Position numbers and translations under genes: made by a program. Source: Phycisphaerae bacterium (GTDB taxonomy: Bacteria; Planctomycetota; Phycisphaerae; UBA1845). From it: 64,000 bases of DNA. The notes beneath the pieces are model-generated. The model saw nothing but the letters and a program-made list of their open reading frames with translations. It had not been told where the DNA came from and searched no databases. Where the stretch lies: assembly GCA_028289375.1 (NCBI GenBank), contig JANQQK010000023.1, positions 1 through 64,000 of the forward strand, in the 5' to 3' direction. This document shows, in pieces, positions 1-10,202 of the stretch (its first letter is position 1; each line of letters opens with the position of its first letter).

Positions 1-213
1 GCCGGCACACGGTTCCGAACCTGCTACGCACACGCCGTCGACGCAGCGTTCGTCGCCATTGCAATACACACCATCATCGCACGCCACGTCAGATGTGCAC
101 TCCACAGGCGGCGGCATCTCGACACAACCCTGCAACAGGACGCAAAGAACCGTGACGGTCCGGACACAGTGTACATGTCGCAAAAACCCGTAACAGCCAT
201 TTCGGCCATGCAT
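1..213 (-). CDS. Cys-rich secreted lipoprotein, N-terminal part (cut by left edge)
   Basis: The N-terminal ~71 residues of an exported lipoprotein; the rest lies beyond the left edge. Three in-frame ATGs lie at 219-211. The third is preferred because it sits 7 nt after a GGAG. A hydrophobic stretch ends in LLQGC, a usable lipobox although Gln at -2 is unusual. A short Pro linker (PPPVEC) and a Cys-rich unit, [19 protein letters not shown], follow. The next gene (279-1511) has the same order of lipobox, PPPVEC and Cys unit, so the two are probably tandem paralogues. Such Cys units are common in planctomycete and myxobacterial surface proteins and have no assigned function. The most N-terminal residues are basic and polar but atypical for a signal peptide. 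Confidence 0.7.
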   Translation of the reverse strand, partial: MHGRNGCYGFLRHVHCVRTVTVLCVLLQGCVEMPPPVECTSDVACDDGVYCNGDERCVDGVCVAGSEPCAG

Positions 214-278
214 CATCATGCTCCGCATTCATCACTTTCGCGCTTACCCGCAAGTCCAAACGTTCATTGAACGCTACG

Positions 279-1511
279 CTACGGTCCCGCTGGACCCAGC
301 ACTTCGAATTTCGGAATCAACGTGTGTGAAACCTCATCCTGGAAAACGTCGCCGCACAATTCATCAGTCAACGAAACGCGAAACGTGTACGTTCCAGGAA
401 CGACCGTGTTTGACACGTGGATCAGTTGCCCCGCTCTCGTGATGGCTGGGACGCGATTCGAGAGCGACGGAATGATCAGATACTGGGCCACGGAGGCGTC
501 ACGGTTCAGAATGACCACATCCACGATGTCGGCAGCGCCGGGCACGTTGACAACCTCCCATCGAAAGGTGAAGCGGTTGGACTGCCCTCGATTCGCGACA
601 GCAATGAGTGAAGGCACTGACCCGCCCGATGTCCCCGACGTCAGTTGCGCCCCAATCGAAAATGGCTCGTTCCCACCAAAGTCAATGCTCGACGGGGCAA
701 GGATGCGGTCCGCACCGGCGTTAATCGGGATCGTCGACTCAAGGACCAGCAATGGTTCAACATCACCTTGGTCGGTGAACAAAGCACCGAAAAGGGGAAT
801 GGGTATGGACAGCGAACATTCATCACGCCCCGGCGGTTGCGGGGGAGTTGGTTCCTGATTCGCGTCCTCCATGTAGCGATCGTCGGTTGCGACCACCGTA
901 ACGATGGCTGACCCGATCGCATCGCCCGCCAGCGTCAGCATGGGCGAGCCGGAGGCAATGTTATCGAAAGTGCCTTGGGAAGCTGTCCATGAGAACGATA
1001 CGTCGCCGACATGATTGTTGACAGCTGCGAACAACTGCACAATCGAACCGGCGCCAATGGGTTCACAAATGTCGTTGGGCTCGAATGAACACGTCAATTC
1101 GAGCGGTGCAGGCCTGCAAACGTCATTGCCCTCGTCACACACTTCGTCCAATCCGCAGGGCGTGGGCTCTCGGAGGCATGCACAGTCAAGACAACGCTCA
1201 ACTCCATTACAGTACATGCCATCATCGCAGTCAGAATCGTCGGCACACTCGCTGACGACGCACCCATCCGTAAGTTCATCGCAACCCGCACAGGGCGGCT
1301 CGCCCGCGCATGGCTCCTGTCCCGCGACGCACATGCCGTCGCTGCACCGTTCGGTACCGTTGCAGAACAGACCGTCATTACACGCCGCGTCGGAAGTGCA
1401 TTCCACCGGCGGCGGGAGCTCCACACATCCCGGCAACGTCAAGCTCATGATCGGCAGGAGAACACAGACTGGGGGTCTCAACAACGCCGAAATGCTGTGG
1501 CCGCTGTGCAT
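279..1511 (-). CDS. Cys-rich secreted lipoprotein with Ig/PKD-like body
   Basis: A 410-residue predicted lipoprotein of unknown function. The ATG at 1511 is chosen over one 18 codons upstream because AAAGG lies about 8 nt before it and the signal peptide then has normal length. The signal ends in LTLPGC, a recognisable lipobox at residue 29. Two Cys-rich units of the CxxDxDCxDGxxCNGxExC kind follow (about residues 37-120). The remaining ~290 residues are Cys-poor and rich in Val, Thr and Ser, with segments such as VSFSWTASQGTF and FTFRWEVV that look like Ig or PKD-type beta-sandwiches (inference). It is a tandem paralogue of the gene at the left edge. A role in the outer envelope is likely; the ligand is unknown. 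Confidence 0.8.
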   Translation of the reverse strand: MHSGHSISALLRPPVCVLLPIMSLTLPGCVELPPPVECTSDAACNDGLFCNGTERCSDGMCVAGQEPCAGEPPCAGCDELTDGCVVSECADDSDCDDGMYCNGVERCLDCACLREPTPCGLDEVCDEGNDVCRPAPLELTCSFEPNDICEPIGAGSIVQLFAAVNNHVGDVSFSWTASQGTFDNIASGSPMLTLAGDAIGSAIVTVVATDDRYMEDANQEPTPPQPPGRDECSLSIPIPLFGALFTDQGDVEPLLVLESTIPINAGADRILAPSSIDFGGNEPFSIGAQLTSGTSGGSVPSLIAVANRGQSNRFTFRWEVVNVPGAADIVDVVILNRDASVAQYLIIPSLSNRVPAITRAGQLIHVSNTVVPGTYTFRVSLTDELCGDVFQDEVSHTLIPKFEVLGPAGP

Positions 1512-1693
1512 CGTCGCATCCTTTCCGCGCAGGACCTCGCGCATCGCTTGTCGCGACGCCCGCATCCCAGCCCATCGAAGTCAACAACATAAACGCGCCG
1601 ACCGCATTCTATCCATAACCGAGTGTCCACGAGCGATCCAAAGGAAGGAAAACCCGCAAATTCGACACCCCCGGCGATAGCAGCATATTGACG

Positions 1694-2443
1694 TCAGACG
1701 TGGGTTGCTGATTCACAGCCACAAGGAAAGTCCGAAACAACATGCCACCGATGTGGAATCTCTTGCATCAGAAGTGCGTGATCAAACTCAACCGTGCCAT
1801 GCGGAAAGTTTGATGTGTTTTCAAAGTAGCTTGAATGCACTCTTAGAACACGCAGCGGCGACACGGACCAATCGTCGCACGCGAGTTCGATCCCCTCATA
1901 GGAATGTTCACCCAGTCCCGGCGAGAATCCGACTCGTCCCTGTTCGAAAAACGTAGAAGCTTCCCGCAAACCACCAAACGCAGATGTGTCAGTAAATGCC
2001 CCAGCCCGCTCAGCCACGATCGATACCGATTCGCTTCCGTCGTCACTGCGCATCGCGATGCTCAACTGCGTTGCGGATTCGTGAACATCGAACGATGCAT
2101 GGTGGTGGACGCCGGGGAAGAGCCTACCACCACTACAGGTCACAAGTCGTGAATTCGTATCCCGCCGAGGAATGTAAACGCCGCGCCGCACGCCATCAGC
2201 CGTCGACCATTCCACGGCGAACCGATGCGCCGCATTTTCCGTGGCCGGCATCAGTGAAAATGGCAACCACGAGGGCCTGAGGTGTTTCAACCGAATCAAA
2301 CATATGCCGGCGATGCCCCATCCATTGACAAGCTGCGGACGCAGGCCCTCCGGCAGGAGTGCTTCGAGCACTTCGGGCCTGACGCGATAATTTGCCAAGA
2401 CCCGGCGATCGATCACACCCTGAATGGTCGGCAACTCGAACAT
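1694..2443 (-). CDS. DUF2071 family protein (acetoacetate decarboxylase-like fold)
   Basis: A 249-residue cytoplasmic protein of the DUF2071/YqjF family. The start MFELPTIQGVIDRRVLANYR is preferred because AAGGGGG precedes it by about 6 nt; an upstream ATG would make it overlap the aldolase gene. Family hallmarks seen are the opening 'ANYRVRPEVLEALLPEGLRP', the 'GICLIRLKHLRPSWLP' segment and a beta-rich core. Members resemble acetoacetate decarboxylase in fold, but no reaction has been assigned. It lies 22 nt after the class I aldolase gene on the same strand, so the two may be cotranscribed. Nothing in the sequence shows its substrate. Confidence 0.75.
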   Translation of the reverse strand: MFELPTIQGVIDRRVLANYRVRPEVLEALLPEGLRPQLVNGWGIAGICLIRLKHLRPSWLPFSLMPATENAAHRFAVEWSTADGVRRGVYIPRRDTNSRLVTCSGGRLFPGVHHHASFDVHESATQLSIAMRSDDGSESVSIVAERAGAFTDTSAFGGLREASTFFEQGRVGFSPGLGEHSYEGIELACDDWSVSPLRVLRVHSSYFENTSNFPHGTVEFDHALLMQEIPHRWHVVSDFPCGCESATHV

Positions 2444-2465
2444 GCAATCCCCCTTGCGAGGATTG

Positions 2466-3515
<1,050 letters not shown>

Positions 3516-3799
3516 CGATTCGTTCCTTCATCTCAGACCGTCGTTTGTCAACCGCGTCGCCCGCCAACACGCACTGGAGATTCAGGCCCGCGGCTGTCGA
3601 TGTTCATGTGTTCATCGGCCAACGGCGAACAGTCTCGAAGTCCGCCGCGCCACCACCAACTAGAATACCGCCGGGAGGGGTCGGGTCAACGCAACACAAG
3701 TTGCCAGATACACCCCCCTGGTGTACGTTTCAGGGTTGATATCGCGGGTCTGTTGTGTGATTCCCCCGCATCTTTGGCTTCGCACCAGGAGAGGATTCC

Positions 3800-5359
3800 A
3801 TGGCTGAGGAGAAAACCGGGCTTCAAGAGGAAACAGCCGTCGATGAGATGCCGGAGGACGGCGACGAGGCAGCCAATGAGCAGGAGAAGCTCAAGGAAGC
3901 CATCAACGTGGACGTCGAGGAGGTCGGCACACTCCGCAAGAAGCTGACCATCACCGTCCCAGCCGACACGCTCGGTGAGCGACGGTCCGAGCAATACTCA
4001 GAACTGAAACGCGACGCGGTTGTGCCCGGATTTCGCAAGGGTCACGCGCCGCTCAAGCTCATCGAAAAACGCTTCGGCGATGAAGTCGGTGGACAGCTCC
4101 TGTCGCAATTGCTTGGCAGCAGCTTTATGGCCGCCATCGACAAGGTCGAACTCAAGACCGTCGGCGACCCGCTGATCTGGGTCAACACGCCGCCGGAGAA
4201 TGACAAGGACGGCGAGCCGATCGATCGGCTTGTCAGCGTCGACAAAGCCATCGACATCATCGAGATGCCCGAAGACGGAGAACTCACCTACGCCTGCGAG
4301 GTCGAGGTGCGTCCCGAGTTCGAGTTGCCCAAGCTCGATGGTATCGCCGTTGAGAAGCCCAAGATTGAGATCGGCGACGAAGATGTGCAGAAGCAGATTG
4401 ACCGCCTCCGCAGCATGCGTGGCCAGTACGTCCCGGTATCTGACGCGGTCAAGGAAGATGACATGATCGTCGCCGACGTCACCATCAAGGTGGGCGATGA
4501 CACGCTGGCTGAGCACAAGAATTCCGAGTTGCACGCGAGGCCTCAATTCCTCTCGGGCATCATGATGGAAGATCTCGGCGAGAAGGTCACCGGCAAGAAA
4601 GCCGGCGACAGTGTCAACCTGACCGCCCCGATCCGCGACGACCACGAGAACCTGGACTACCGCGGAAAGACAGCGGACATCGCCGTCACCATCCACGATG
4701 TGAAACGCCTCGAGTTGCCACCGGTGGATCAGGAGTTCCTTGAGTCCATCGGCATGGACAGCGAAGACGAACTGCGCGGCGAGATCCGGCAGAACCTCGA
4801 AGCAGAACTCGACTCGGTCATCAAACGCGGCATGCGAGGCCAAATCGGCAAGTACCTCCTGGAGGAAACCAAACTCGACATTCCCGAGGGGCTGTCACGC
4901 CGTCAGACCGAGCGGCTCGTGGCTCGCCGGATGGTGGAGATGTTCCAGCAGGGCATGTCCGAGCAGGAGGTTTCCAAGCAGGTCGACGAGCTTCGTGCCC
5001 GCGCCGGTGAAGACGCAGTCCAAGAACTCAAGCTCTTCTTCATCATGGAGAAGGTCGCCGAGGAAATGGAAACGGACGTTTCCGACGACGAGATGAATGG
5101 CGCCATCGCCATGATGGCCCAGCAGCAGCGTCGCCGATTTGACCGAGTTCGTGACGATCTCGCCAAGGGCGACGGGCTGACCGCATTGTATCTTCAACTG
5201 AGGGACGACAAGATTCTCGACGAGTTGCTCGAGAAGGCGACCATCACCGAGGTGGATGGTCCGAAAAAATCTTCAAAGTCCGGCGGTGCCAAGAAAAAGA
5301 AAGCCGCCGGCAGCGCAAAAAAGAAGAAGGCTGCAAAAAGCAAGGACGCCGACGAATAA
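3800..5359 (+). CDS. tig: Trigger factor (ribosome-associated chaperone, peptidyl-prolyl isomerase)
   Basis: A 519-residue trigger factor that binds the ribosomal exit site and helps nascent chains fold. The N-terminal ribosome-binding domain carries the signature VPGFRKGHAPLKLIEKRFGD near residues 73-92. A central FKBP-like domain (about 200-300) and a helical C-terminal domain follow. It is longer than the usual 430-450 residues: an acidic N-terminal extension (residues 1-35) and a Lys/Ala-rich tail with repeated KKKKA runs are added. The tail may interact with RNA or ribosomes (inference). GGAGAGG precedes the ATG. It heads a tig-clpP-clpP cluster, a common bacterial arrangement, here without clpX. 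Confidence 0.93.
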   Translation: MAEEKTGLQEETAVDEMPEDGDEAANEQEKLKEAINVDVEEVGTLRKKLTITVPADTLGERRSEQYSELKRDAVVPGFRKGHAPLKLIEKRFGDEVGGQLLSQLLGSSFMAAIDKVELKTVGDPLIWVNTPPENDKDGEPIDRLVSVDKAIDIIEMPEDGELTYACEVEVRPEFELPKLDGIAVEKPKIEIGDEDVQKQIDRLRSMRGQYVPVSDAVKEDDMIVADVTIKVGDDTLAEHKNSELHARPQFLSGIMMEDLGEKVTGKKAGDSVNLTAPIRDDHENLDYRGKTADIAVTIHDVKRLELPPVDQEFLESIGMDSEDELRGEIRQNLEAELDSVIKRGMRGQIGKYLLEETKLDIPEGLSRRQTERLVARRMVEMFQQGMSEQEVSKQVDELRARAGEDAVQELKLFFIMEKVAEEMETDVSDDEMNGAIAMMAQQQRRRFDRVRDDLAKGDGLTALYLQLRDDKILDELLEKATITEVDGPKKSSKSGGAKKKKAAGSAKKKKAAKSKDADE

Positions 5360-5454
5360 GCCGACAACACCAGCAGCGACGTTCGGTACCGATGTTCAGC
5401 GTCCGATAACGGCTGGGATGTTACTGGAGTCTCCATTGCACGGAAGGCATACGC

Positions 5455-6102
5455 ATGGATCCATTTGATTTGCGGATTCCATCCACGATTCAGCAGTACG
5501 GTTCGATCGCCCGCACACGGGAGATGACGATCGACCAGCTTCTGCTGGAGAACCGGATCATTTTTCTCGGCGAGCCGATCGTTCCGGTCGTCGCCAAGAA
5601 CGTCATTCAGGAACTGCTCTATCTGCAGTCCTCCAAACGGGACCAGGAAGTCAGTATCTACATCAATTCGCCCGGCGGATACGTCGACCAGACGCTCGCC
5701 ATCTACGACACCATGCAGTCGATGGGCAGCCCCATTGCGACCTACTGCATCGGTCAGGCAGCCAGCGGCGGTGCCGTGCTGCTGATGGCGGGCACGAAGG
5801 GTCGGCGATTCATCCTGCCCAACGCGAAGGTCATGATGCATCAGCCATCCGGCGGCGTCGGTGGCCAGGCTGAGGACATCCGCATTCAAGCGGAGGAGAT
5901 CCTCAAGGACAAGAAACGACTGGCCAGCATCATCGCGCATCACACGGGTCGAGACCTCGAGACCATCATGTCCGACACCGAGCGTGATCGATTCCTCACG
6001 GCTGAGGAAGCTGTCGAGTACGGCATCGTGGACGAGGTGCTGATGCCGCAGAAGCCCGAAGGCGACACGGACGACAAGAGCAACGGCAAGAAGAAGGGGT
6101 AA
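5455..6102 (+). CDS. clpP: ATP-dependent Clp protease proteolytic subunit ClpP (first copy)
   Basis: A 215-residue serine peptidase subunit that forms the barrel chamber fed by ClpX or ClpA-type unfoldases. The catalytic triad is readable as Ser104 (GQAASGG), His129 (VMMHQPSGG) and Asp178 (TERDRF). The substrate-binding 'INSPGGYV' strand is present. One oddity is Gly after the nucleophile, where most ClpPs have Met (AASMG). The C-terminus ends in a Lys-rich tail. Only 4 nt separate it from the second clpP, so both are certainly cotranscribed. The two copies may form a mixed ClpP1P2 complex, as in some other bacteria (inference). Confidence 0.94.
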   Translation: MDPFDLRIPSTIQQYGSIARTREMTIDQLLLENRIIFLGEPIVPVVAKNVIQELLYLQSSKRDQEVSIYINSPGGYVDQTLAIYDTMQSMGSPIATYCIGQAASGGAVLLMAGTKGRRFILPNAKVMMHQPSGGVGGQAEDIRIQAEEILKDKKRLASIIAHHTGRDLETIMSDTERDRFLTAEEAVEYGIVDEVLMPQKPEGDTDDKSNGKKKG

Positions 6103-6106
6103 TCAG

Positions 6107-6721
6107 ATGAGCGCCAAGAATCAGAGCATTCCCTTCGTCGTTGAATCCACCGGTCGTGGCGAGCGCGCCTATGACATCTACTCGCGTTTGCTCAAGGACC
6201 GCATCATCTTCTTGGGCGGACCGGTCCACGACGACGTGGCCAACCTGGTCGTGGCCCAGATGCTGTTCCTCTCAAACGAGGATCCCAATGCCGATATTTC
6301 CTTCTACATCAACTCGCCGGGCGGGTCCGTATCCGCTGGCCTTGCGATGTACGATACCATGCAGTTCCTCCGGTGCGACGTTGCGACGTACTGCATCGGC
6401 ATGGCCGCCAGCATGGGCGCCGTCCTGATGTGCGGCGGAGCGAAGGGCAAGCGATACCTGCTGCCCAACTCACGCATGCTGCTGCATCAGCCGTTGATCG
6501 GCGGAAGCATGTCGGGACCGGCCACCGATCTCGCCATCGAAGCCGAGGAAATGCTCCGGATCCGCGAGCGTCTTTATTCGATTCTGTCGCAGCGCAGCGG
6601 CAAGGACATGAAGACGATCGAGAAGGATTGCGATCGCAACAAGTGGCTGGATTCGAAGGAAGCCCTCGACTACGGGTTGGCGGATCACATTCTGGAACGC
6701 ATGCCCGACTCATCCAAGTAA
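6107..6721 (+). CDS. clpP: ATP-dependent Clp protease proteolytic subunit ClpP (second copy)
   Basis: A 204-residue ClpP paralogue with a complete triad: Ser102 in GMAASMGAV, His127 in [10 protein letters not shown] and Asp176 in the DCDRNKWL segment. It keeps the canonical AASMG nucleophile elbow that the first copy lacks, so the two subunits are not interchangeable by sequence. The axial-loop region near the N-terminus ([26 protein letters not shown]) is typical. It is the last gene of the tig-clpP-clpP unit, which ends in the strong intrinsic terminator at 6754-6788. No unfoldase gene is nearby. Confidence 0.94.
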   Translation: MSAKNQSIPFVVESTGRGERAYDIYSRLLKDRIIFLGGPVHDDVANLVVAQMLFLSNEDPNADISFYINSPGGSVSAGLAMYDTMQFLRCDVATYCIGMAASMGAVLMCGGAKGKRYLLPNSRMLLHQPLIGGSMSGPATDLAIEAEEMLRIRERLYSILSQRSGKDMKTIEKDCDRNKWLDSKEALDYGLADHILERMPDSSK

Positions 6722-6753
6722 TGAATGGGTCGAACGATTGACACCATCGCGAG

Positions 6754-6788
6754 GGGCGACGTTGCCAGGACGTCGCCCTTCTCTTTTT
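6754..6788 (+). terminator. Intrinsic terminator of the tig-clpP-clpP operon
   Basis: A perfect 9-bp stem, GGGCGACGT / ACGTCGCCC, with a 7-nt loop is followed by TTCTCTTTTT. It starts 33 nt after the clpP stop codon and is the clearest rho-independent terminator in the window. Confidence 0.9.
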
Positions 6789-6837
6789 GTAACATCCGTC
6801 AATGCATAATCGGCGCTGCCCACGCCGCGTGACTGGT

Positions 6838-6845
6838 GCTAAGAT
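6838..6845 (+). promoter_or_regulatory. Possible extended -10 promoter of the GAF/PP2C gene
   Basis: TGCTAAGAT, an extended -10 like element, lies about 50 nt before the ATG at 6894. No good -35 hexamer is seen. The same TGNTAAGATG string recurs before kptA at 33891. Confidence 0.3.
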
Positions 6846-6893
6846 GCCAAGCATGTTCGCTTCGCCGCTGGACTTTTCACTGTGCCCGCAACC

Positions 6894-8147
6894 ATGACCG
6901 CTCAGGAACAGCACATTCATCACCTTACCGAGTTGCTCGACGTCTCCCGCGAGTTGGGCGCCACCACCGCCCTGCTGCCCCTGCTCGAACGCGTCGAACG
7001 GGCTGTCCTGCTGGTTCTGGGCTGCGAACGCAGCACGGTGTTTCTGCACGACCCTTCGCGGAACGAACTCTTCAGCCTCGTTGCCACCGGTGCCGAGTCC
7101 ATCCGTTTCGACGCCCGCAAAGGCATCGCCGGCGAGGCGCTTCAAACCGAAACGGTGATCAATGTCGCCGACGCCTACGAGGATCCCCGATTCAACCCCG
7201 AGATCGACAAGCAGACGGGATTCCGCACGCGAAACATCCTCACGTTCCCGATGCACGGACACGATGGCAAGATCGTCGGCGTCCTGCAGGCGCTCAACAA
7301 ACGCGACGACGCATTCGACCATGTCGACGAGGAACGGGCCGACACGCTCGCCAAGATCGCCGGCGTCGCCATCCAGCGACAGATGCTCCTCGACGAGTAC
7401 GCCACCAAACAACGCCTCGAACGCGATCTTGCCCTGGCCCGCGACATTCAGCAGGGCCTGCTCCCCACGAGCGACCCCGTCGTCGCGGGTTACGAAGTCG
7501 CCGGCTGGAACCGCCCTGCCGACGAGACTGGTGGCGACTGCTTCGATTACGTGGACTTTGAGAATGGTCGCACCGGACTGCTTCTCGCCGACGCCACGGG
7601 GCACGGGATCGGACCGGCGCTGATCGTGTCGCAATGTCGTGCCATGATCCACGCGCTGTCGATGACCTCTGACGACCCTGGCGTCATCCTGTCACAGTCC
7701 AACGTCTTCCTGGAGCGATTTCTGTCCGGCGGACGATTTGTGGCCACCTTCTTTGGCGTCCTCGACCCGGTCGACCACGTCGTTCGTTACCTGAGTTGTG
7801 GGCAGGGACCGCTGCTGCACTATCGCCGCGCAACCGGCGAGTGCGTTGGAATTTCTGCCACGACCTACCCGCTGGGCATTCTCCCCGAGATCGGCGAGAC
7901 GCAAAGCGCGACGCTGCCGCTCGAACCTGGCGACATGTTCGTCCTGCTGACCGATGGCTACTACGAATGGGCCGACCCGAGCAGCGATCAATTTGGCGAA
8001 GAGCGCGTCGTGGACCTAATCCACGCCCACCGCGACGACTCGCCGCGCGAGATCATCAACCACCTCAACGACGCCGTCCTCGCCTTCAGCCAGGGCACGC
8101 CTCAGGCGGACGACCTGACCGCTGTGATTGTCAAGCGCTCCTGCTAA
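6894..8147 (+). CDS. GAF-domain PP2C (SpoIIE/RsbU-type) protein phosphatase
   Basis: A 417-residue cytoplasmic signalling phosphatase. A GAF sensor domain (about residues 20-165) is joined by a short helix containing ERDLALARDIQQGLLP, the characteristic RsbU linker, to a PP2C/SpoIIE phosphatase domain (about 185-415). The metal-binding acidic motifs are visible: ADETGGDCFDYVDF, LLADATGHGIGPALI and VLLTDGYYEWADP. RsbU-type enzymes dephosphorylate anti-sigma antagonists to start partner-switching cascades. No anti-sigma or STAS partner lies nearby, so the target is unknown. A GTG 12 nt upstream is an alternative start. Its 3' end overlaps the convergent folK end by 4 nt. Confidence 0.88.
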   Translation: MTAQEQHIHHLTELLDVSRELGATTALLPLLERVERAVLLVLGCERSTVFLHDPSRNELFSLVATGAESIRFDARKGIAGEALQTETVINVADAYEDPRFNPEIDKQTGFRTRNILTFPMHGHDGKIVGVLQALNKRDDAFDHVDEERADTLAKIAGVAIQRQMLLDEYATKQRLERDLALARDIQQGLLPTSDPVVAGYEVAGWNRPADETGGDCFDYVDFENGRTGLLLADATGHGIGPALIVSQCRAMIHALSMTSDDPGVILSQSNVFLERFLSGGRFVATFFGVLDPVDHVVRYLSCGQGPLLHYRRATGECVGISATTYPLGILPEIGETQSATLPLEPGDMFVLLTDGYYEWADPSSDQFGEERVVDLIHAHRDDSPREIINHLNDAVLAFSQGTPQADDLTAVIVKRSC

Positions 8148-8620
8148 ACGCAACAACAGAAGTCGGCGCGGAGATCCAATCCACCAGCCGAAGAATGGTC
8201 ACGCAGTTCCTCGATCTGACGCGATGCACCAATGTCGATCAACGGTATACGAATATGATCTGCGGAAATCAGTTCGACTGATGGAAGGGTCAATTCCGCC
8301 CTGTTCATCGTGATGTTGGTGTAGTAGACGATATCGAGATCGATCGTCCGCGGTGCAAACTTGTCAGCCGAGCGTACTCGCCCAAGATCAGCCTCAATCG
8401 TCCGCAATCGCAATCGCAGGTCCAGCGGCGGAATGTCCGTCTCAATGGCAACAGCGGCATTACAGTATTGAGGTTGGCCGGGAGGACCGACTGGCTCGGT
8501 GCGATAGACATGCGACACGGCCACCACCTGTCCGACGTCCCGCAACCGCTCGACGGCTTTGGGGATATATTCCTCCGGCTGGATGTTGGACCCGATCGCA
8601 ATGAACGCCGTTTCAGGCAA
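8144..8620 (-). CDS. folK: 2-amino-4-hydroxy-6-hydroxymethyldihydropteridine pyrophosphokinase
   Basis: A 158-residue HPPK that transfers pyrophosphate from ATP to 6-hydroxymethyl-7,8-dihydropterin in folate synthesis. The N-terminus FIAIGSNIQPEEY, the central VYRTEPVG, and the ATP/metal segment GRVRSADKFAPRTIDLDIVY with its DLD motif are diagnostic. The start is taken as a TTG at 8620 that gives MPETAFIAIGSN. GGAAGG lies about 9 nt before it, and it overlaps the folB stop by 8 nt. A TTG 15 codons upstream would add a basic extension not expected in the family. It is translationally coupled to folB, the preceding enzyme of the pathway. Confidence 0.93.
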   Translation of the reverse strand: MPETAFIAIGSNIQPEEYIPKAVERLRDVGQVVAVSHVYRTEPVGPPGQPQYCNAAVAIETDIPPLDLRLRLRTIEADLGRVRSADKFAPRTIDLDIVYYTNITMNRAELTLPSVELISADHIRIPLIDIGASRQIEELRDHSSAGGLDLRADFCCCV

Positions 8621-8981
8621 AGTCGCTCGCCTTCCGCTCGATCTCGACCCCGACAGACTCGGCAAATCGCACCGCGCCAGGTTTCTCGACGCGGACGCGA
8701 CACCGGGTGACCCCTGGCTGATCGAGACAGATCCGCGCGATGTCGGTGGCCAACGCTTCGACCGTAAACCGATCTGCCGTCTCCACGTGGGAAATCACCG
8801 CCTTGGAAACGGTCCGATAGTTGACCGACTGCTCCAGATCGTCCGCCGCACCCGCCGCCCGCACATCGGTGTATAGGCTGATGTTCACGCGGATGTCCTG
8901 CTCGATCTTCCGTTCCCACTCGTGGACGCCGATGACGCCGCGAACCAGCAGATTGGTAATGTCCACGCGATCTTCTGACAT
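8613..8981 (-). CDS. folB: Dihydroneopterin aldolase
   Basis: A 122-residue FolB, the usual size, which converts 7,8-dihydroneopterin to 6-hydroxymethyl-7,8-dihydropterin and glycolaldehyde. Family features are the opening DRVDITNLLVRGVIGVHEWE, with its substrate-binding Glu, the SVNYRTVSKAVI segment and FTVEALATDIARICL with the second conserved Glu. The ATG at 8981 is chosen; GGTGAG precedes it by a few nt. A TTG 24 nt upstream is less likely. It overlaps folK and diverges from pheS-pheT across a ~130-nt promoter region. Confidence 0.92.
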   Translation of the reverse strand: MSEDRVDITNLLVRGVIGVHEWERKIEQDIRVNISLYTDVRAAGAADDLEQSVNYRTVSKAVISHVETADRFTVEALATDIARICLDQPGVTRCRVRVEKPGAVRFAESVGVEIERKASDFA

Positions 8982-9050
8982 GATCTCACCACCAGATTCG
9001 ACCAATGGTAGTTACCCGGCGTTCCGGTGTCGATAAGTTCTCCGGTGGCC

Positions 9051-9079
9051 TTGAGTTACCCTCGGTTGGTTCCTAAAGT
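9051..9079 (+). promoter_or_regulatory. Candidate sigma70-type promoter for pheS-pheT
   Basis: TTGAGT, a 17-nt spacer and TAAAGT lie about 35 nt before the pheS start in the folB/pheS divergent region. Each hexamer matches consensus at four of six positions. Confidence 0.4.
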
Positions 9080-9113
9080 ATCCGCTCAACGCCAAAATGG
9101 GTAAGGAGTGACG

Positions 9114-10202
9114 GTGGACATCGATCAACTGCAACAAACGCTGGCGGACCTCGAAGCCGAGACGACCGCCAAAATCGCCGGTATCACGGCGATCGACGAA
9201 CTGCGCCATGTGGAATCGCAGACAACCGGCAAGAGCGGCACCCTCGGCCAAATGCTCGGCACGATCAAGGACTACCCCGCCGATCAGCGGGGCCAGGTCG
9301 GCAAGATTCTCAACCAGGCCAAGGGCAAGCTGACCGGCATCTTCAAACAGGCCGGCGACCGCATTCGCCAGGCGGAGACCTCGGCTGAAGCGAGCAAAGC
9401 CTCCACTTTCGATCCGACCTTGCCGGGCGTTCGGCCACCGCTTGGCACTGCCCATCCGGTCACGCTCGTTCAGTGGCAGGTCGAAGATGTGTTTCAGCGG
9501 CTCGGCTTCATGATCGAGACCGGTCCGGAAATGGAGACGGAGTACTATAACTTCGAAGCGCTGAACATTCCGGCGTTGCACCCGGCCCGCGACATGCAGG
9601 ATACGTTCTGGATGACGAACAACATGCTCCTGCGGACGCACACGTCGCCGGTTCAAGTGCGGGCGATGGAGCGTCACGGACCCCCGCTCCGCGTCATCGC
9701 TCCGGGTCGTTGCTTCCGGTACGAAACCATCGACGCGTCGCACGAGAACACGTTCCATCAGGTTGAAGGCTTGATGATCGACAAGAATATCTCGATCGCC
9801 AACCTGATCGCGATGATGCGATTGCTGCTCCGCGAGGTTTTTGGCCGCGATGTGAAGGCCCGCCTGCGACCGGGGTACTTTCCGTTCGTTGAACCGGGCT
9901 TCGAGCTCGACATGAGCTGCCTGATCTGCGACGGCAAGGGTTGTCCAACGTGCAAGCATACCGGCTGGATCGAGATCCTACCTTGCGGGATGGTTCATCC
10001 GAACGTGTTGCGGTACGGCAAAATTGACCCGCACGAGTACACAGGATTTGCATTCGGACTGGGCCTGACACGGTTGGCCATGATGAAGTACGGCATCGGC
10101 GACATCCGCGTGCTAACCGGCGGGGACTTGCGGGCGATTGTCCCCACTCCGCGACTCACCGGCCCGACCATCAAGCCGGAAAGTGCAGGTGCGGCATGCT
10201 GA
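9114..10202 (+). CDS. pheS: Phenylalanine--tRNA ligase alpha subunit
   Basis: A 362-residue alpha subunit of the heterotetrameric PheRS, carrying the catalytic class II core. An N-terminal coiled coil (residues ~1-95) precedes the core. Motif 2 is in the PGRCFRYETIDASHENTFHQ region, and motif 3 is GFAFGLGLTRLAMMKYGI. An extra Cys-knuckle, CxxCxGxGCxxC (about 9919-9957), sits just before 'HTGWIEILPCGMVHPNV'. Comparable Cys4 insertions occur in some bacterial PheS proteins and may bind zinc. The GTG at 9114 is preferred over the GTG at 9108 because AAGGAG lies 5-6 nt before it. The stop overlaps the pheT start by 7 nt. Confidence 0.95.
   Translation: MDIDQLQQTLADLEAETTAKIAGITAIDELRHVESQTTGKSGTLGQMLGTIKDYPADQRGQVGKILNQAKGKLTGIFKQAGDRIRQAETSAEASKASTFDPTLPGVRPPLGTAHPVTLVQWQVEDVFQRLGFMIETGPEMETEYYNFEALNIPALHPARDMQDTFWMTNNMLLRTHTSPVQVRAMERHGPPLRVIAPGRCFRYETIDASHENTFHQVEGLMIDKNISIANLIAMMRLLLREVFGRDVKARLRPGYFPFVEPGFELDMSCLICDGKGCPTCKHTGWIEILPCGMVHPNVLRYGKIDPHEYTGFAFGLGLTRLAMMKYGIGDIRVLTGGDLRAIVPTPRLTGPTIKPESAGAAC

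Noticed and set aside
6309-7652. A 447-codon open frame on the minus strand
   Set aside because: It lies opposite clpP and the GAF/PP2C gene, both with complete motifs, and crosses a strong terminator.
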